From the NCBI GenBank assembly GCA_003154855.1, contig PMEV01000181.1, forward strand, positions 24,049-37,248: a stretch of 13,200 nucleotides of DNA, read 5' to 3'. How positions within the stretch are numbered: the first letter of the stretch is position 1; each line of letters begins with the position of its first letter. This document shows positions 1 to 6,536 of the stretch, one piece after another. The stretch comes from Bryobacterales bacterium (GTDB lineage Bacteria; Acidobacteriota; Terriglobia; Bryobacterales; Bryobacteraceae). The position numbers and the translations under genes were made by a program. The notes below the pieces were generated by a model. That model was not told where the DNA came from, did not search any database, and worked only from the letters and a program-made list of their open reading frames with translations.

Positions 1-931
1 CGAACACCGCAATGCTGTCGTGGCCGCGGTTCGATCCGTAGAGAAACCGCCCCGCCGCGTCCACCTGCACCTCGGCCGTAGTGCTGTCGCCCAGGAAACC
101 GCCGGGCAGCGTCGAGACGGTTTGCAGCTCGCTGAGTGCGCCCCGGGCCGCATCGTAGGAGAACGCCGTCACCGTCGAGGCCAGCTCGTTGATCGCATAG
201 GCGAACCTGCCGCTGGGGTGGAAGGTAAAGTGCCGCGGCCCCGAGCCCGGCTTCACCGCGGCGAATGGAGGATCGTTGGGCGCGAGCGTGCCCTTCGCGG
301 CGTCGAACCTGTAGATCAGCAGCTTGTCCAGACCCAGGTCGGCCGCGATCGCGAAGCGGTTGTCGGGCGAGACGTTGATCGAGTGCGCGTGCGGTTCGCG
401 CTGCCGGAGCCGGTTGATGCTCGAGCCTTCGTGCTGCACGAACGCCGTGGCCTCGCCCAGCCGCCCGTCTTCCTTAATGGGGCACACCGCGATGCTGCCG
501 CCGCTGTAGTTGGCCACCAGCACGTCGGAGCCGGTCCGGTCCACGGCGACGAAGGCCGGCCCCGCGCCGCGCGAAGAAACCTGGTTGAGCGGAGTGAGCT
601 TGCCGCTCGCGGCGTCGATCGCGAATGCCTCGACGCCTCCGCCCGGCTGGCCTCCGCGGCTTCCGACCTCCGATGTCGCGTAAAGATACCGATTGCTTGG
701 ATGGACCGCCAGGAAGGACGGGTTGACTGCCTGAGCCGCCAGGCCCAGCGGCGTCGCAACGCCCGTCGCGGCGTCGAACCGCCAGGCGTAGATGCCCTTG
801 CTCCGCGCTCCGGTGTAACTTCCGACGTACACCAGGAACCGGTCCTTTTCGGCGCCGCGCACCGTCATCGGGGCGAGTTGCCCGAGCAGCAGTGCCGCCG
901 CTGTAAGCCACAAGTGCCCGTGAGATCCCAT
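1..931 (-). CDS. Secreted seven-bladed beta-propeller lactonase family protein (3' end outside window)
   Basis: I translated this frame by hand; it stays open from the ATG at 931 to the window edge (about 310 residues, no stop). The N-terminus MGSHGHLWLTAAALLLGQ is a hydrophobic signal peptide, probably cut near residue 26, so the protein is likely periplasmic. The mature part shows the repeating blades of the 6-phosphogluconolactonase-like family (PF10282): VYVGSYTGARSKGIYAW, NPSFLAVHPSNRYLYATSE, LVANYSGGSIAV, EPHAHSINVSPDNRF and GPRHFTFHPSGRFAYA. The family is usually about 340-390 residues, so most of it is present. It is divergent from the sulfatase-like gene, with 114 bases between the starts. 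I see no clear Shine-Dalgarno before the ATG. The real substrate is not known; secreted members in soil bacteria may act on sugar lactones. Confidence 0.88.
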   Translation of the reverse strand, partial: MGSHGHLWLTAAALLLGQLAPMTVRGAEKDRFLVYVGSYTGARSKGIYAWRFDAATGVATPLGLAAQAVNPSFLAVHPSNRYLYATSEVGSRGGQPGGGVEAFAIDAASGKLTPLNQVSSRGAGPAFVAVDRTGSDVLVANYSGGSIAVCPIKEDGRLGEATAFVQHEGSSINRLRQREPHAHSINVSPDNRFAIAADLGLDKLLIYRFDAAKGTLAPNDPPFAAVKPGSGPRHFTFHPSGRFAYAINELASTVTAFSYDAARGALSELQTVSTLPGGFLGDSTTAEVQVDAAGRFLYGSNRGHDSIAVF

Positions 932-1045
932 GCGTCCAATGTAGCAGCCACGCAAGGGCGGCGGCAGCCCGCCAAAACCATGTACGATAGTAGTTCCGTG
1001 GAGCCACCACGCAATCGCTCTTTTTCGAGCCTTCGGAGGCGGTCG

Positions 1046-2200
1046 TTGTCCCATAGCCTGCGCTTGACCCGTCGTGAACTTCTGTTCGCCGCCGCTTTGC
1101 CCGCCTTCGCCAAGCTGCCTTCCGCTCGGCCCAATATCGTGCTCGTCGTGGCGGACGACCTGGGGGCCTGGATGCTCGCCTGCTACGGCAACCGCGAGAT
1201 CCGCACGCCCAACATAGATCTGTTGGCCCGCGGCGGCACGCGCTTCCTCTACAACATCGGGTGTGCGCCCACCGGTCCCGCCAACCGCGCCGCTCTGCTC
1301 ACCGGGCGTCCGCCGCACCAGCAGGGAAGCCATGACCCCGCTCTCGCCGATCTGCTCGCAGCCGCCGGATACCTCAGCGGCGCCGCCAACCCGATCGAGT
1401 TTCTCGACTCGCAGAAAGGCGATCGCCCCTTCTTTCTGACCGTGAACCAGACCGACCTGCTGGCCTCCGCCGAAGAACTGCCGGCCAAGTTTCGCGACAT
1501 GTACTCGAAGTCCTCCTTCGACGGCATCGGTTGGGAACCCATGGCCCCCAACGCCGCGCGGGACAAGAACCTGCTCGCCGACGTCGTGCCTCACATCCGC
1601 CAGCGCGCCGCCGCCCTTACCACCTTCGACGACCGCCTCTCCACGCTCCTGGCCAGAATCGACCAGCGCGGCCTCCGCGACAAGACCATAATCGTGTTCA
1701 CCAGCGCCAGCGGATTCCTGCTCGGCCGGCATGGCTTGTGGAGCGATGGCCTGGCCTCCGATCCGCCCAACATGTACGAGGAAGTCATGGCCACGCCCAT
1801 GATCTGGAGTTGGCAGGGAAAGGTGCCGGTAGAGGGTGCTCGGCCCGAGCTCGTGAGCGTCTACGATTGTCTGCCCACGATCTGCGAGCTTGCCGGCGCC
1901 GCGCTCCCGCAGGACCGCAACCTGCCCGGCCGCAGCTACCTGCCCGCCCTTCTCAATGAGCCGTTCCCCAAGAAGCAGCCTTGGCGCAACCTGGTGTTTG
2001 GCGACTTCCAAGCCGCCCAGATGGCTCGGGACTCCCGCTACAAACTGGTCCTGCGCGACCAGGACAAGGGGCCGGGCGAACTGTTCGACCTGCGCGGCGA
2101 CCCCCGCGAGAAACGCAACCAGTACGCCAATCCGTCCTTCGTAACCGTGCGCGAAAACCTCGCCGCCGAACTCGACGCCTGGCGCAAGCGCACTACGTAA
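1046..2200 (+). CDS. TAT-exported sulfatase-fold protein with substituted active site (probable pseudo-enzyme)
   Basis: I chose the TTG at 1046 because GGAGG (1035-1039) lies 6 bases upstream; the frame is open further up, and an ATG at 980 is possible. This start gives 384 residues and puts the twin-arginine signal LTRRELLFAAALPAFA at residues 7-22. The alkaline-phosphatase/sulfatase fold is clear: PNIVLVVADDLG (29-40, Asp37-Asp38 for metal), YGN (47-49), and NRAALLTGR (80-88). Key residues are changed. Where sulfatases have Cys of the CxPxR formylglycine motif, this protein has Gly77 (APTGPANR). The later TSDHG/TSDNG metal motif is TSASG (219-223), and the usual Lys after HGLW is Asp234. 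The central part is also shorter than in arylsulfatases (about 450-550 residues). It is probably not a working sulfatase; a binding or vestigial role is inferred. Confidence 0.85.
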   Translation: MSHSLRLTRRELLFAAALPAFAKLPSARPNIVLVVADDLGAWMLACYGNREIRTPNIDLLARGGTRFLYNIGCAPTGPANRAALLTGRPPHQQGSHDPALADLLAAAGYLSGAANPIEFLDSQKGDRPFFLTVNQTDLLASAEELPAKFRDMYSKSSFDGIGWEPMAPNAARDKNLLADVVPHIRQRAAALTTFDDRLSTLLARIDQRGLRDKTIIVFTSASGFLLGRHGLWSDGLASDPPNMYEEVMATPMIWSWQGKVPVEGARPELVSVYDCLPTICELAGAALPQDRNLPGRSYLPALLNEPFPKKQPWRNLVFGDFQAAQMARDSRYKLVLRDQDKGPGELFDLRGDPREKRNQYANPSFVTVRENLAAELDAWRKRTT

Positions 2201-2201
2201 G

Positions 2202-2239
2202 GCGGACGTCCACGTCCGCGACCGGACCTCCAGGTCCGG
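2202..2239. terminator. Two tandem GC-rich palindromes between convergent genes
   Basis: GCGGACGT/ACGTCCGC (2202-2209 and 2212-2219) and CCGGACCT/AGGTCCGG (2222-2229 and 2232-2239) are two perfect 8-bp inverted repeats. Each has a CC centre, and they are 2 bases apart. They lie between the stop codons of two convergent genes. There is no T tract, so this is either a two-way terminator-like structure or a small dispersed intergenic repeat. Confidence 0.5.
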
Positions 2240-2247
2240 CTCCCCGT

Positions 2248-3558
2248 TCAGGTCCGCGGCCGCTGGGTGCGAATCAGGTCCATGTTCTGCGTCGGCTCCG
2301 CATCGCACTCCGCCGCGATCACCGTCACCGGTTCGTCCGGCGCCGTCGCCGGCAATCCCTTGAACCGCACCCGGAACTGCTCCTGCTCGAACTCGACCTT
2401 CTTGCCGCTGGCCAACAGCCGCGCCGAGACCACCTTGGCCTGCAACCCGCCGATGGCCACCGTGTCGCCCGGCCAGAAGTATACGTGAATGTACAGCGTC
2501 TTGCCCTTCCGCGTAAAATTCGCAAACACGGAGTTGCTCGGCTGGCAGGGCTCGGAATCGTAAATCGTGGCGCCATTGCGATCCATCCACTGCCCCACCG
2601 CGCTCAGGATGCGCACCGACTCTTCCGGAATCGAGCCGTCCGGTTTCGGCCCGATGTTCAGCAGGTAGTTGCCGCCGCCGTTCGCGCAGGTGCTGAGGTT
2701 CCGGATCACCGTCTTGGCGCTCTTCCAGTTGTCGTCGGCGCGTTGATAACCCCAACTGTCGTTCATGGTCATGCAGGATTCCCAGGCCCGGCCGCTCTCC
2801 TCCGCGTGTATGTGCTGTTCGGGCGTCGAGAAATCGCCTGGCAATCCGTTCCGGTTGTTCACCACGATGTCCGGCTGCAGCTTGAACACCATCTCGTTCA
2901 TCCGCTCCGACTCCCAGCCTTGCGCGTCCAGCGGCCAGGAGACGTCGTACCACAGCACGTCGATCTTCCCGTAGTTAGTCAGTAATTCCCGAATCTGCCC
3001 GTGTATGTAATCCACGAACCGCCGGCGCGCCGCTTCGTCCTGGGCGCAGCGGGCGCCATCCGGATGATGCCAGTCCATCAGCGAGTGATAGAACCCCACT
3101 CGTAATCCCTCGGCGCGCGCCGCCTCCACGTACTCCCTCACCAGGTCGCGGCCGCAGGCCTGCTTAGGCGCGCAGTAACTGGTGAGCTTCGTGTCGAACA
3201 GGCAGAACCCCTCGTGATGCTTGGTAGTCATCACCATGTACTTCTGCCCGGCCTTCCTGGCGAGTTTCGCCCAAGCGCGCGCGGAGTTCGGCTGGGGCGT
3301 GAAGCGTTTGGCCAGTTGCTCGTATTCGGGAACCGGGATGCCCTCCTCCTCCATCGCCCACTCGTGCCGGCCCAGCACGCTATACAGGCCCCAGTGGATA
3401 AACATGCCGAACTTCGCCTCGTGCCACCACCGCATGCGGCGTGCGCGATCGGCGTCGCCGGCGGGCGCCGGGGCGGCGGGAGCCGATGCGGCCAGCGTCG
3501 CACCCGCTCCGAGCATCGCCAGATAGCTGCGCCGGGAGAATCGATTGTCGGACATCAT
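2248..3558 (-). CDS. Alpha-L-fucosidase, glycoside hydrolase family 29, TAT-exported
   Basis: This 436-residue protein hydrolyses terminal alpha-L-fucose from glycans or polysaccharides by a retaining mechanism. It starts with tandem ATG codons (3558 and 3555). The upstream AAAGGAAG is spaced better for the second, so the true start may be one codon shorter. Residues 8-26 (SRRSYLAMLGAGATLA) form a twin-arginine signal, pointing to the periplasm or outside. GH29 landmarks follow in order: WWHEAKFGMFIHWGLYS (44-60), KHHEGF (113-118), GFYHSLMDWHHP (155-166), IDVLWYDVSW (199-208, with Asp205 at the position of the catalytic nucleophile), then NGGGNYLLNIGPKPDG and a short C-terminal beta domain. 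Length is normal for a single-domain family member. It converges on the sulfatase-like gene; both suit degradation of sulfated or fucosylated polysaccharide, although the sulfatase looks inactive. Confidence 0.93.
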   Translation of the reverse strand: MMSDNRFSRRSYLAMLGAGATLAASAPAAPAPAGDADRARRMRWWHEAKFGMFIHWGLYSVLGRHEWAMEEEGIPVPEYEQLAKRFTPQPNSARAWAKLARKAGQKYMVMTTKHHEGFCLFDTKLTSYCAPKQACGRDLVREYVEAARAEGLRVGFYHSLMDWHHPDGARCAQDEAARRRFVDYIHGQIRELLTNYGKIDVLWYDVSWPLDAQGWESERMNEMVFKLQPDIVVNNRNGLPGDFSTPEQHIHAEESGRAWESCMTMNDSWGYQRADDNWKSAKTVIRNLSTCANGGGNYLLNIGPKPDGSIPEESVRILSAVGQWMDRNGATIYDSEPCQPSNSVFANFTRKGKTLYIHVYFWPGDTVAIGGLQAKVVSARLLASGKKVEFEQEQFRVRFKGLPATAPDEPVTVIAAECDAEPTQNMDLIRTQRPRT

Positions 3559-3629
3559 GGCTTCCTTTCCGCTTCCGATTGTACCTCTCACATCCCCGCA
3601 AGTTTGCGACACTATCCAAGTGGCACAGT

Positions 3630-4083
3630 TGATTGTCGGCGACATGCTCGACTGTGGCCCGAATTCCCCCGCGGTTCTCCGTTTCTTCGGGACCACCTCC
3701 AACGCCGGCTCTCTCTTTGGCAACCACGAGCGCAAGCATGTTAGGGGCTGGTCCGGGCAAGTCGCCTTGACGCCCTCGCAGCTTCTGGCGCGCGAACAGT
3801 TTTCGCCGGAGGAGTACCCGCAGGCGATCGAGTACATGGGAACCCTCCCCCACGTCCTGGATCTGGACGCTGCCCTGCTGGTGCACGCCTTTCTGGAGCC
3901 GCGAATCCCGCTGGACCAGCAGGATGAACGGGTGCTGGTCGAAACGTTGGGCGGCCGGCGGCGCCTCGAACGCAACTACGCCCGCCCCTGGTGGGAGCTT
4001 TATCGAGGCCACAAGCCGATCGTTGTTGGTCACAAAGATTACACCGGCAACGGCCAGCCCTTCGTCTGGCGCGACCGCGTCTA
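3630..4083 (+). pseudogene. Remnant of a calcineurin-like metallophosphatase, both ends lost
   Basis: An open frame (3545-4083) starts inside the antisense fucosidase end, and from about 3630 it resembles the middle of a serine/threonine-type (PP2A/ApaH-like) metallophosphatase. Visible motifs are VGDMLDCGPNSPAVLRF (for GDLVDRGP), GSLFGNHERKHVR (GNHE motif), ALLVHAFLEP (for VHGGLEP) and WWELYRGHKPIVVGHKDYTG (conserved GH). The N-terminal GDxHG metal motif is missing. The protein stops at a TAG (4081-4083) just where the family normally continues with a GIDTG-type segment. The stop is 22 bases before the first IS end repeat, so IS insertion probably removed the C-terminus. I did not find the missing part on the other side of the IS. 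Function is very likely lost. Confidence 0.6.
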
Positions 4084-4105
4084 GGGGATTGACGCCCCAG
4101 CATTT

Positions 4106-4198
4106 TCCAATCCAAGAATGAGCCTGAACTCTGATTTTGTTTCCAACACAGGATGAGCCTGAAAGCGGCCTTGGTTTCCAATGGTCGATGAGCCTGAA
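4106..4198 (+). repeat. Three direct copies of a 22-23 bp IS end repeat at 35-bp spacing
   Basis: Copies at 4106-4128, 4142-4163 and 4177-4198 share TCCAA at the start and ATGAGCCTGAA at the end. The ATGAG core begins at 4118, 4153 and 4188, exactly 35 bp apart, so the sites lie nearly on one face of the helix every 3.3 turns. They are likely transposase-binding sites. Confidence 0.85.
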
Positions 4199-4301
4199 AA
4201 CTGGACAGCGCTATCGTGACCAGGTGCTCTCGGGTGATGTCTCCTTTCTTGGGTTGTCGGGCGGGGGAGGTGAACCCCGTTCGTCGTCGCGGACCGCGCG
4301 G

Positions 4302-4456
4302 GGAAAAGTGGGAAACCGGTTTTCGGTTTTCCACTTTTCCATCGGCGGCCCGCCCGAGCTGTGGGAATGTGGGAATCTCGCGCCGTGGGCGAGATTTCCA
4401 AGGGGCGGTGGGAAGGGTGGGAAACCCGCCTTTGGTTTTCCACGCTTTCCTCCGCC
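4302..4456. repeat. Cluster of three long hairpins inside the IS
   Basis: Hairpin 1 has arms 4302-4318 and 4324-4340 (17 bp, one G:U). Hairpin 2 has arms 4372-4381 and 4389-4399 (10 bp, one bulge). Hairpin 3 has arms 4404-4426 and 4434-4456 (23 nt with two mismatches and two G:U). All are built on a repeated GTGGGAA(A) word. They fill the space between the transposase stop and the left IS end. Frames crossing this block give low-complexity translations and I do not regard them as genes. The role is unknown: structured RNA, terminator or a passenger repeat. Confidence 0.7.
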
Positions 4457-4502
4457 CCGGCATTTCCACAGCTCCTGTGGTCGCGGGTTGGCCGGCGCGG
4501 TC

Positions 4503-5744
4503 TCATTTCATCCCCCGGCACTTTTTCAGCAACGCCAGCTTGACTCGTTGCATCCGTTGCGCCGCCTCGGTGTCGCTCATCCTCCGGGCCTGTCGATCCA
4601 GCAGCGCCGCCGTAATGCCTTCCTTCAAGTACTGCTCCCAGTCCGGGAGCGAAACCAACTCCTCGTACGGCGTGCGGTAATCTTTGGCCGGATAGGTCCG
4701 CTTGCGTTTGCCGCGCGCCAGCACCTTGACCGTGGCAAACCCGCACGGGCGGTGATAGTTCAGGTAGGGGTTGAAGTAGGCGGTGTAGAACTTCTGGAAT
4801 GCCTCGGCATGCTGGGCGTCGATCGCCCCGTAACCGATGTGCTTGCGCACCACCGCGCCATTCTTGCCCTCCACCAGGGCGTTGTCCGTGGTCCGGTAGG
4901 CCCGCGACTTGGTGAACTCGGCCAACAGCTTGTTCAGCAGTTTGGCCACCTGGCGGTTGAGAAACTCCGAGCCGTTGTCGTAGTGGAAGCCCAAGATACG
5001 AAAGGGAAACTGATGCAGCATCGCCTCCAGCACCGGCAACAGGTGCCGTTCCGAGATGGTCTCCACGCAGCCCACCACTTGCCACTGCGTGACCGTGTCG
5101 ACGGCATTGATGTGGTACAGACCGGGCTTGCCGTCCTGGTTGCCCTGGTGCACCGTGTCAACCCGCAGATAGCCGGGCCGGCCTTGGGGGTCGGGCTTGC
5201 ACCGCTCTCCGATCGAGACTTGGCGCGCTTGCGTGTGGTGCACCCACACCCGCTGGTCGCGGTAGGCCTCCGAGCCTCGCAGGTTGTAAATGTGCGAGAC
5301 CGAAATGCCGGCCAGCCGCTGGTAATCGGCGTTGCCGAAGAACGCGTATTCCCGCTCCAGGATCCGCCGCACGGCCGGCCCCGAGAGGTCCTCATGGGCG
5401 GCGTCCACGGTCGCCAACAACACAATGTCCTGGTCGGTGTACCGCCGCGCGAAGCGCCTCCGGCAAGGCGCCTTGACCTTCACCCGCCGGGTACGACGCC
5501 AGCCGGCGATCAAGCGCGTGACCTGCGCCCGGCTCAGTCCGGTGACCTTAACCAAGAACCGGCGCACCACTCCTTTCTGCCCTTTGCTCAAGCGGCGATA
5601 CGGCTGCGCCTTCAAGACCCGTTCGATGAAGCCATAGACGGCTTCCCGCCCATCGGCGATGAAGTCAACCCTTCCACTGCCTTCGATGAACTCCTGCATC
5701 TCGGCCAGATTCAGCCGTTCAAGGTTCTGCATGGTGATTGTCAT
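4503..5744 (-). CDS. Transposase, DD(35)E integrase-core (rve) family
   Basis: This 413-residue protein carries out DNA cleavage and strand transfer for the IS. The N-terminal part (about 50-110) holds helix-turn-helix segments for DNA binding (LSKGQKGVVRRFLVKVTG, LSRAQVTRLIAGWRR). The catalytic core has D196 (YLRVDTVHQG), D256 (FHYDNGSEFLN) and E292 (ALVEGKNGAVVRKHIGY). There are 35 residues between D256 and E292, the classic DD(35)E spacing. The C-terminus (FNPYLNYHRPCGFATV onward) is typical of the integrase-like IS group. Length looks complete, with no frameshift, so it may be active. No strong ribosome site precedes the ATG at 5744; an in-frame ATG at 5732 is an alternative. It resembles IS481-like or unclassified rve elements; I cannot fix the family. 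Confidence 0.9.
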   Translation of the reverse strand: MTITMQNLERLNLAEMQEFIEGSGRVDFIADGREAVYGFIERVLKAQPYRRLSKGQKGVVRRFLVKVTGLSRAQVTRLIAGWRRTRRVKVKAPCRRRFARRYTDQDIVLLATVDAAHEDLSGPAVRRILEREYAFFGNADYQRLAGISVSHIYNLRGSEAYRDQRVWVHHTQARQVSIGERCKPDPQGRPGYLRVDTVHQGNQDGKPGLYHINAVDTVTQWQVVGCVETISERHLLPVLEAMLHQFPFRILGFHYDNGSEFLNRQVAKLLNKLLAEFTKSRAYRTTDNALVEGKNGAVVRKHIGYGAIDAQHAEAFQKFYTAYFNPYLNYHRPCGFATVKVLARGKRKRTYPAKDYRTPYEELVSLPDWEQYLKEGITAALLDRQARRMSDTEAAQRMQRVKLALLKKCRGMK

Positions 5745-5778
5745 TCACTCGCAGGATGCACCTTTTCCGGTCTCTCGT

Positions 5779-5835
5779 TTCAGGCTCATCTCGTATTGGA
5801 AACGAACCCTCCGTTCAGGCTCATCTCGCATTGGA
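5779..5835 (-). repeat. Two inverted copies of the IS end repeat at 35-bp spacing
   Basis: TTCAGGCTCATCTCG occurs at 5779 and again at 5814, each followed by (T/C)ATTGGA. These are reverse complements of the left-end copies and keep the same 35-bp phase. The pair lies directly upstream of the transposase start (5744, -), so transposase binding could also repress its own gene. Confidence 0.85.
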
Positions 5836-5847
5836 CAATTCTGACTC

Positions 5848-5876
5848 TTGAAATCCGCGGACACGTGGGTTACAAT
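5848..5876 (+). promoter_or_regulatory. Strong sigma70-like promoter
   Basis: TTGAAA (5848-5853) and TACAAT (5871-5876) are separated by exactly 17 bases; each matches five of six consensus positions. Transcription would start near 5883-5885. The next ORF-like gene on this strand is 1.8 kb away, so the promoter serves a non-coding RNA and/or the tRNA-like array. It begins 13 bases after the IS end repeat. Confidence 0.65.
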
Positions 5877-5883
5877 GTAACTT

Positions 5884-6029
5884 CGTGACACAAGCATTCC
5901 AATTCGGAGCAGGCCTTAAAGGTACCGAGAGGCGCGTCAATCATGATGCGCGCGCGGTGACCTGACCGTCTTGGAATAGGAAACGGGTTTCAAGAAAGGG
6001 CGGCCACCAAAAATGGCCGCCCTTTTTTT
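5884..6029 (+). ncRNA. Candidate small RNA, about 145 nt, between promoter and intrinsic terminator
   Basis: The stretch has a promoter in front and a strong terminator at its end, but no credible ORF. It can fold locally: ATTCCAA (5896-5902) can pair with TTGGAAT (5971-5977). An overlapping TCTTGGAA (5969-5976) can instead pair with TTTCAAGA (5988-5995) just before the terminator. The two pairings exclude each other, as in leader RNAs that switch. It could be a stand-alone sRNA or an attenuated leader of the downstream array. I do not recognise a known RNA family. Confidence 0.45.
5998..6029 (+). terminator. Rho-independent terminator
   Basis: GGGCGGCCA (5998-6006) pairs perfectly with TGGCCGCCC (6014-6022) across a 7-base loop and is followed by seven T (6023-6029). 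It ends the candidate small RNA. The region from 6030 to 6107 has no gene, and I see no convincing sigma70 or sigma54 promoter in it. Confidence 0.9.
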
Positions 6030-6107
6030 GTGCTGTGTGCGACATGGGGCATTGTGCCGGACTTGCTTGCGGTTGGAAGGGAGGCAGTGGAGGTGTGCAT
6101 CGGGGCA

Positions 6108-6118
6108 GCTCTTTGACA
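6108..6118 (+). promoter_or_regulatory. boxA-like antitermination element before the tRNA array
   Basis: GCTCTTTGACA differs by one base from the E. coli rRNA boxA core GCTCTTTAACA. In rRNA operons boxA RNA binds NusB/S10 and keeps polymerase from Rho-dependent termination on untranslated RNA. It lies 31 bases before the first tRNA-like element, where a 1.5-kb untranslated array would need such protection. TTGACA (6113-6118) could also be a -35 box, but I see no good -10 at the right distance. Confidence 0.6.
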
Positions 6119-6148
6119 ATTGAATAGGTATCGCAGAAGTGTGAACGA

Positions 6149-6183
6149 GCGGGCGTGGTGTATAGGGCGTGCGGTCCGCTCCA
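6149..6183 (+). ncRNA. Mini-tRNA (acceptor stem plus D-arm only, Gly-type ends)
   Basis: GCGGGC (6149-6154) pairs with GTCCGC (6174-6179) with one G:U, followed by discriminator T and CCA (6181-6183). Between them is only a D-arm-like GGTGTATAGGGCGTGC; anticodon and T arms are absent. Acceptor and discriminator resemble those of the tRNA-Gly that follows 8 bases later. It could be a deletion product or a purposely short tRNA mimic. Confidence 0.5.
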
Positions 6184-6191
6184 AGGTTATC

Positions 6192-6265
6192 GCGGGTGTG
6201 GCCTATGGGTTGGGCATCGGATCGCCAGTCCGATCAACGGAGTTCGACTCTCCGCACCCGCTCCA
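6192..6265 (+). tRNA. tRNA-Gly(GCC)-like, C33
   Basis: Acceptor GCGGGTG/CACCCGC with T73 and CCA matches classic tRNA-Gly. The anticodon arm is TCGGA, loop TCGCCAG, TCCGA: anticodon GCC with C at position 33. The T-arm CGGAG-TTCGACT-CTCCG is perfect. The D-stem has only three pairs. Confidence 0.75.
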
Positions 6266-6266
6266 A

Positions 6267-6342
6267 GCCGGAGTAGCTCAAGCGGAAGAGCGCCGCCCTC
6301 GTAACGCGGAGGTTGGGGTTTCGAATACCCCCTCTGGCTCCA
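6267..6342 (+). tRNA. tRNA-Thr(CGT)-like
   Basis: Acceptor GCCGGAG/CTCTGGC (one G:U), T73, CCA. The D-arm GCTC/GAGC is canonical. The loop CTCGTAA gives anticodon CGT with normal U33; one C-C mismatch lies at the base of the loop. T-arm GGGGT-TTCGAAT-ACCCC. This is one of the most normal members. Confidence 0.85.
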
Positions 6343-6351
6343 GAAATGCAA

Positions 6352-6426
6352 GCCCTGTAAGCATAGATGGCGATGCGCCGGACCTGTAATCCGGAAAGGT
6401 CAGCTCGAGTCCGACACAGGGCTCCC
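6352..6426 (+). tRNA. tRNA-Thr(TGT)-like, C33, 3' end CCC
   Basis: Acceptor GCCCTGT/ACAGGGC, T73, then CCC instead of CCA. D-arm GCAT/ATGC. Perfect anticodon stem CCGGA/TCCGG with loop CCTGTAA: anticodon TGT, C33. T-arm GTCAG-CTCGAGT-CCGAC has one A-C mismatch and C54. Confidence 0.7.
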
Positions 6427-6455
6427 CATCCGGGAAGATTTCAAGACCAGGTTTC

Positions 6456-6530
6456 TGCGGGCAAGTGAACCGGTGTCATGCTGGCCTCATAAGCCAAGCG
6501 AGTGGCGTTCAACTCGCCAGCCCGCAACCA
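6456..6530 (+). tRNA. tRNA-Met(CAT)-like
   Basis: Acceptor TGCGGGC/GCCCGCA, A73, CCA. The loop CTCATAA gives anticodon CAT with U33 (tRNA-Met, or Ile2 if modified). T-arm TGGCG-TTCAACT-CGCCA is perfect. The D-arm GTGA/TCAT is weak. The 29-base spacer before it is the longest in the array and may hold remains of a lost member. Confidence 0.75.
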
Positions 6531-6536
6531 GGATCG

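Larger units (their letters stand above)
4106..5835 (-). mobile_element. Insertion sequence with DD(35)E transposase and phased multi-copy end repeats
   Basis: The element is bounded by inverted copies of a repeat reading TCCAA...GATGAGCCTGAA: three at the left (ends near 4128, 4163, 4198) and two inverted copies at the right (5779-5800 and 5814-5835). It holds one transposase gene (-). The exact termini and a target duplication could not be fixed. The right end reads TGTCCAAT inward and the left TTTCCAAT, so a base or two may belong outside these limits. It sits at the truncated 3' end of a metallophosphatase gene. Confidence 0.8.

Noticed and set aside
20..1045. Open + frame extending the sulfatase gene upstream by more than 300 codons
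   Set aside because: It is antisense to the clear lactonase gene, its translation is Arg-rich and without domains, and a good ribosome site with a TAT signal marks the real start at 1046.
4081..5888. Long ORFs on both strands (for example 4137-5888 + and 4081-5085 -) crossing the IS
   Set aside because: They are antisense or out of frame to the transposase and run through hairpin and end-repeat DNA.
6030..6107. Sigma54 promoter (as used for rtcBA with RtcR in enterobacteria)
   Set aside because: I looked for GG-N10-GC with TGGC/TTGC context and found no match, and no RtcR gene is in the window.
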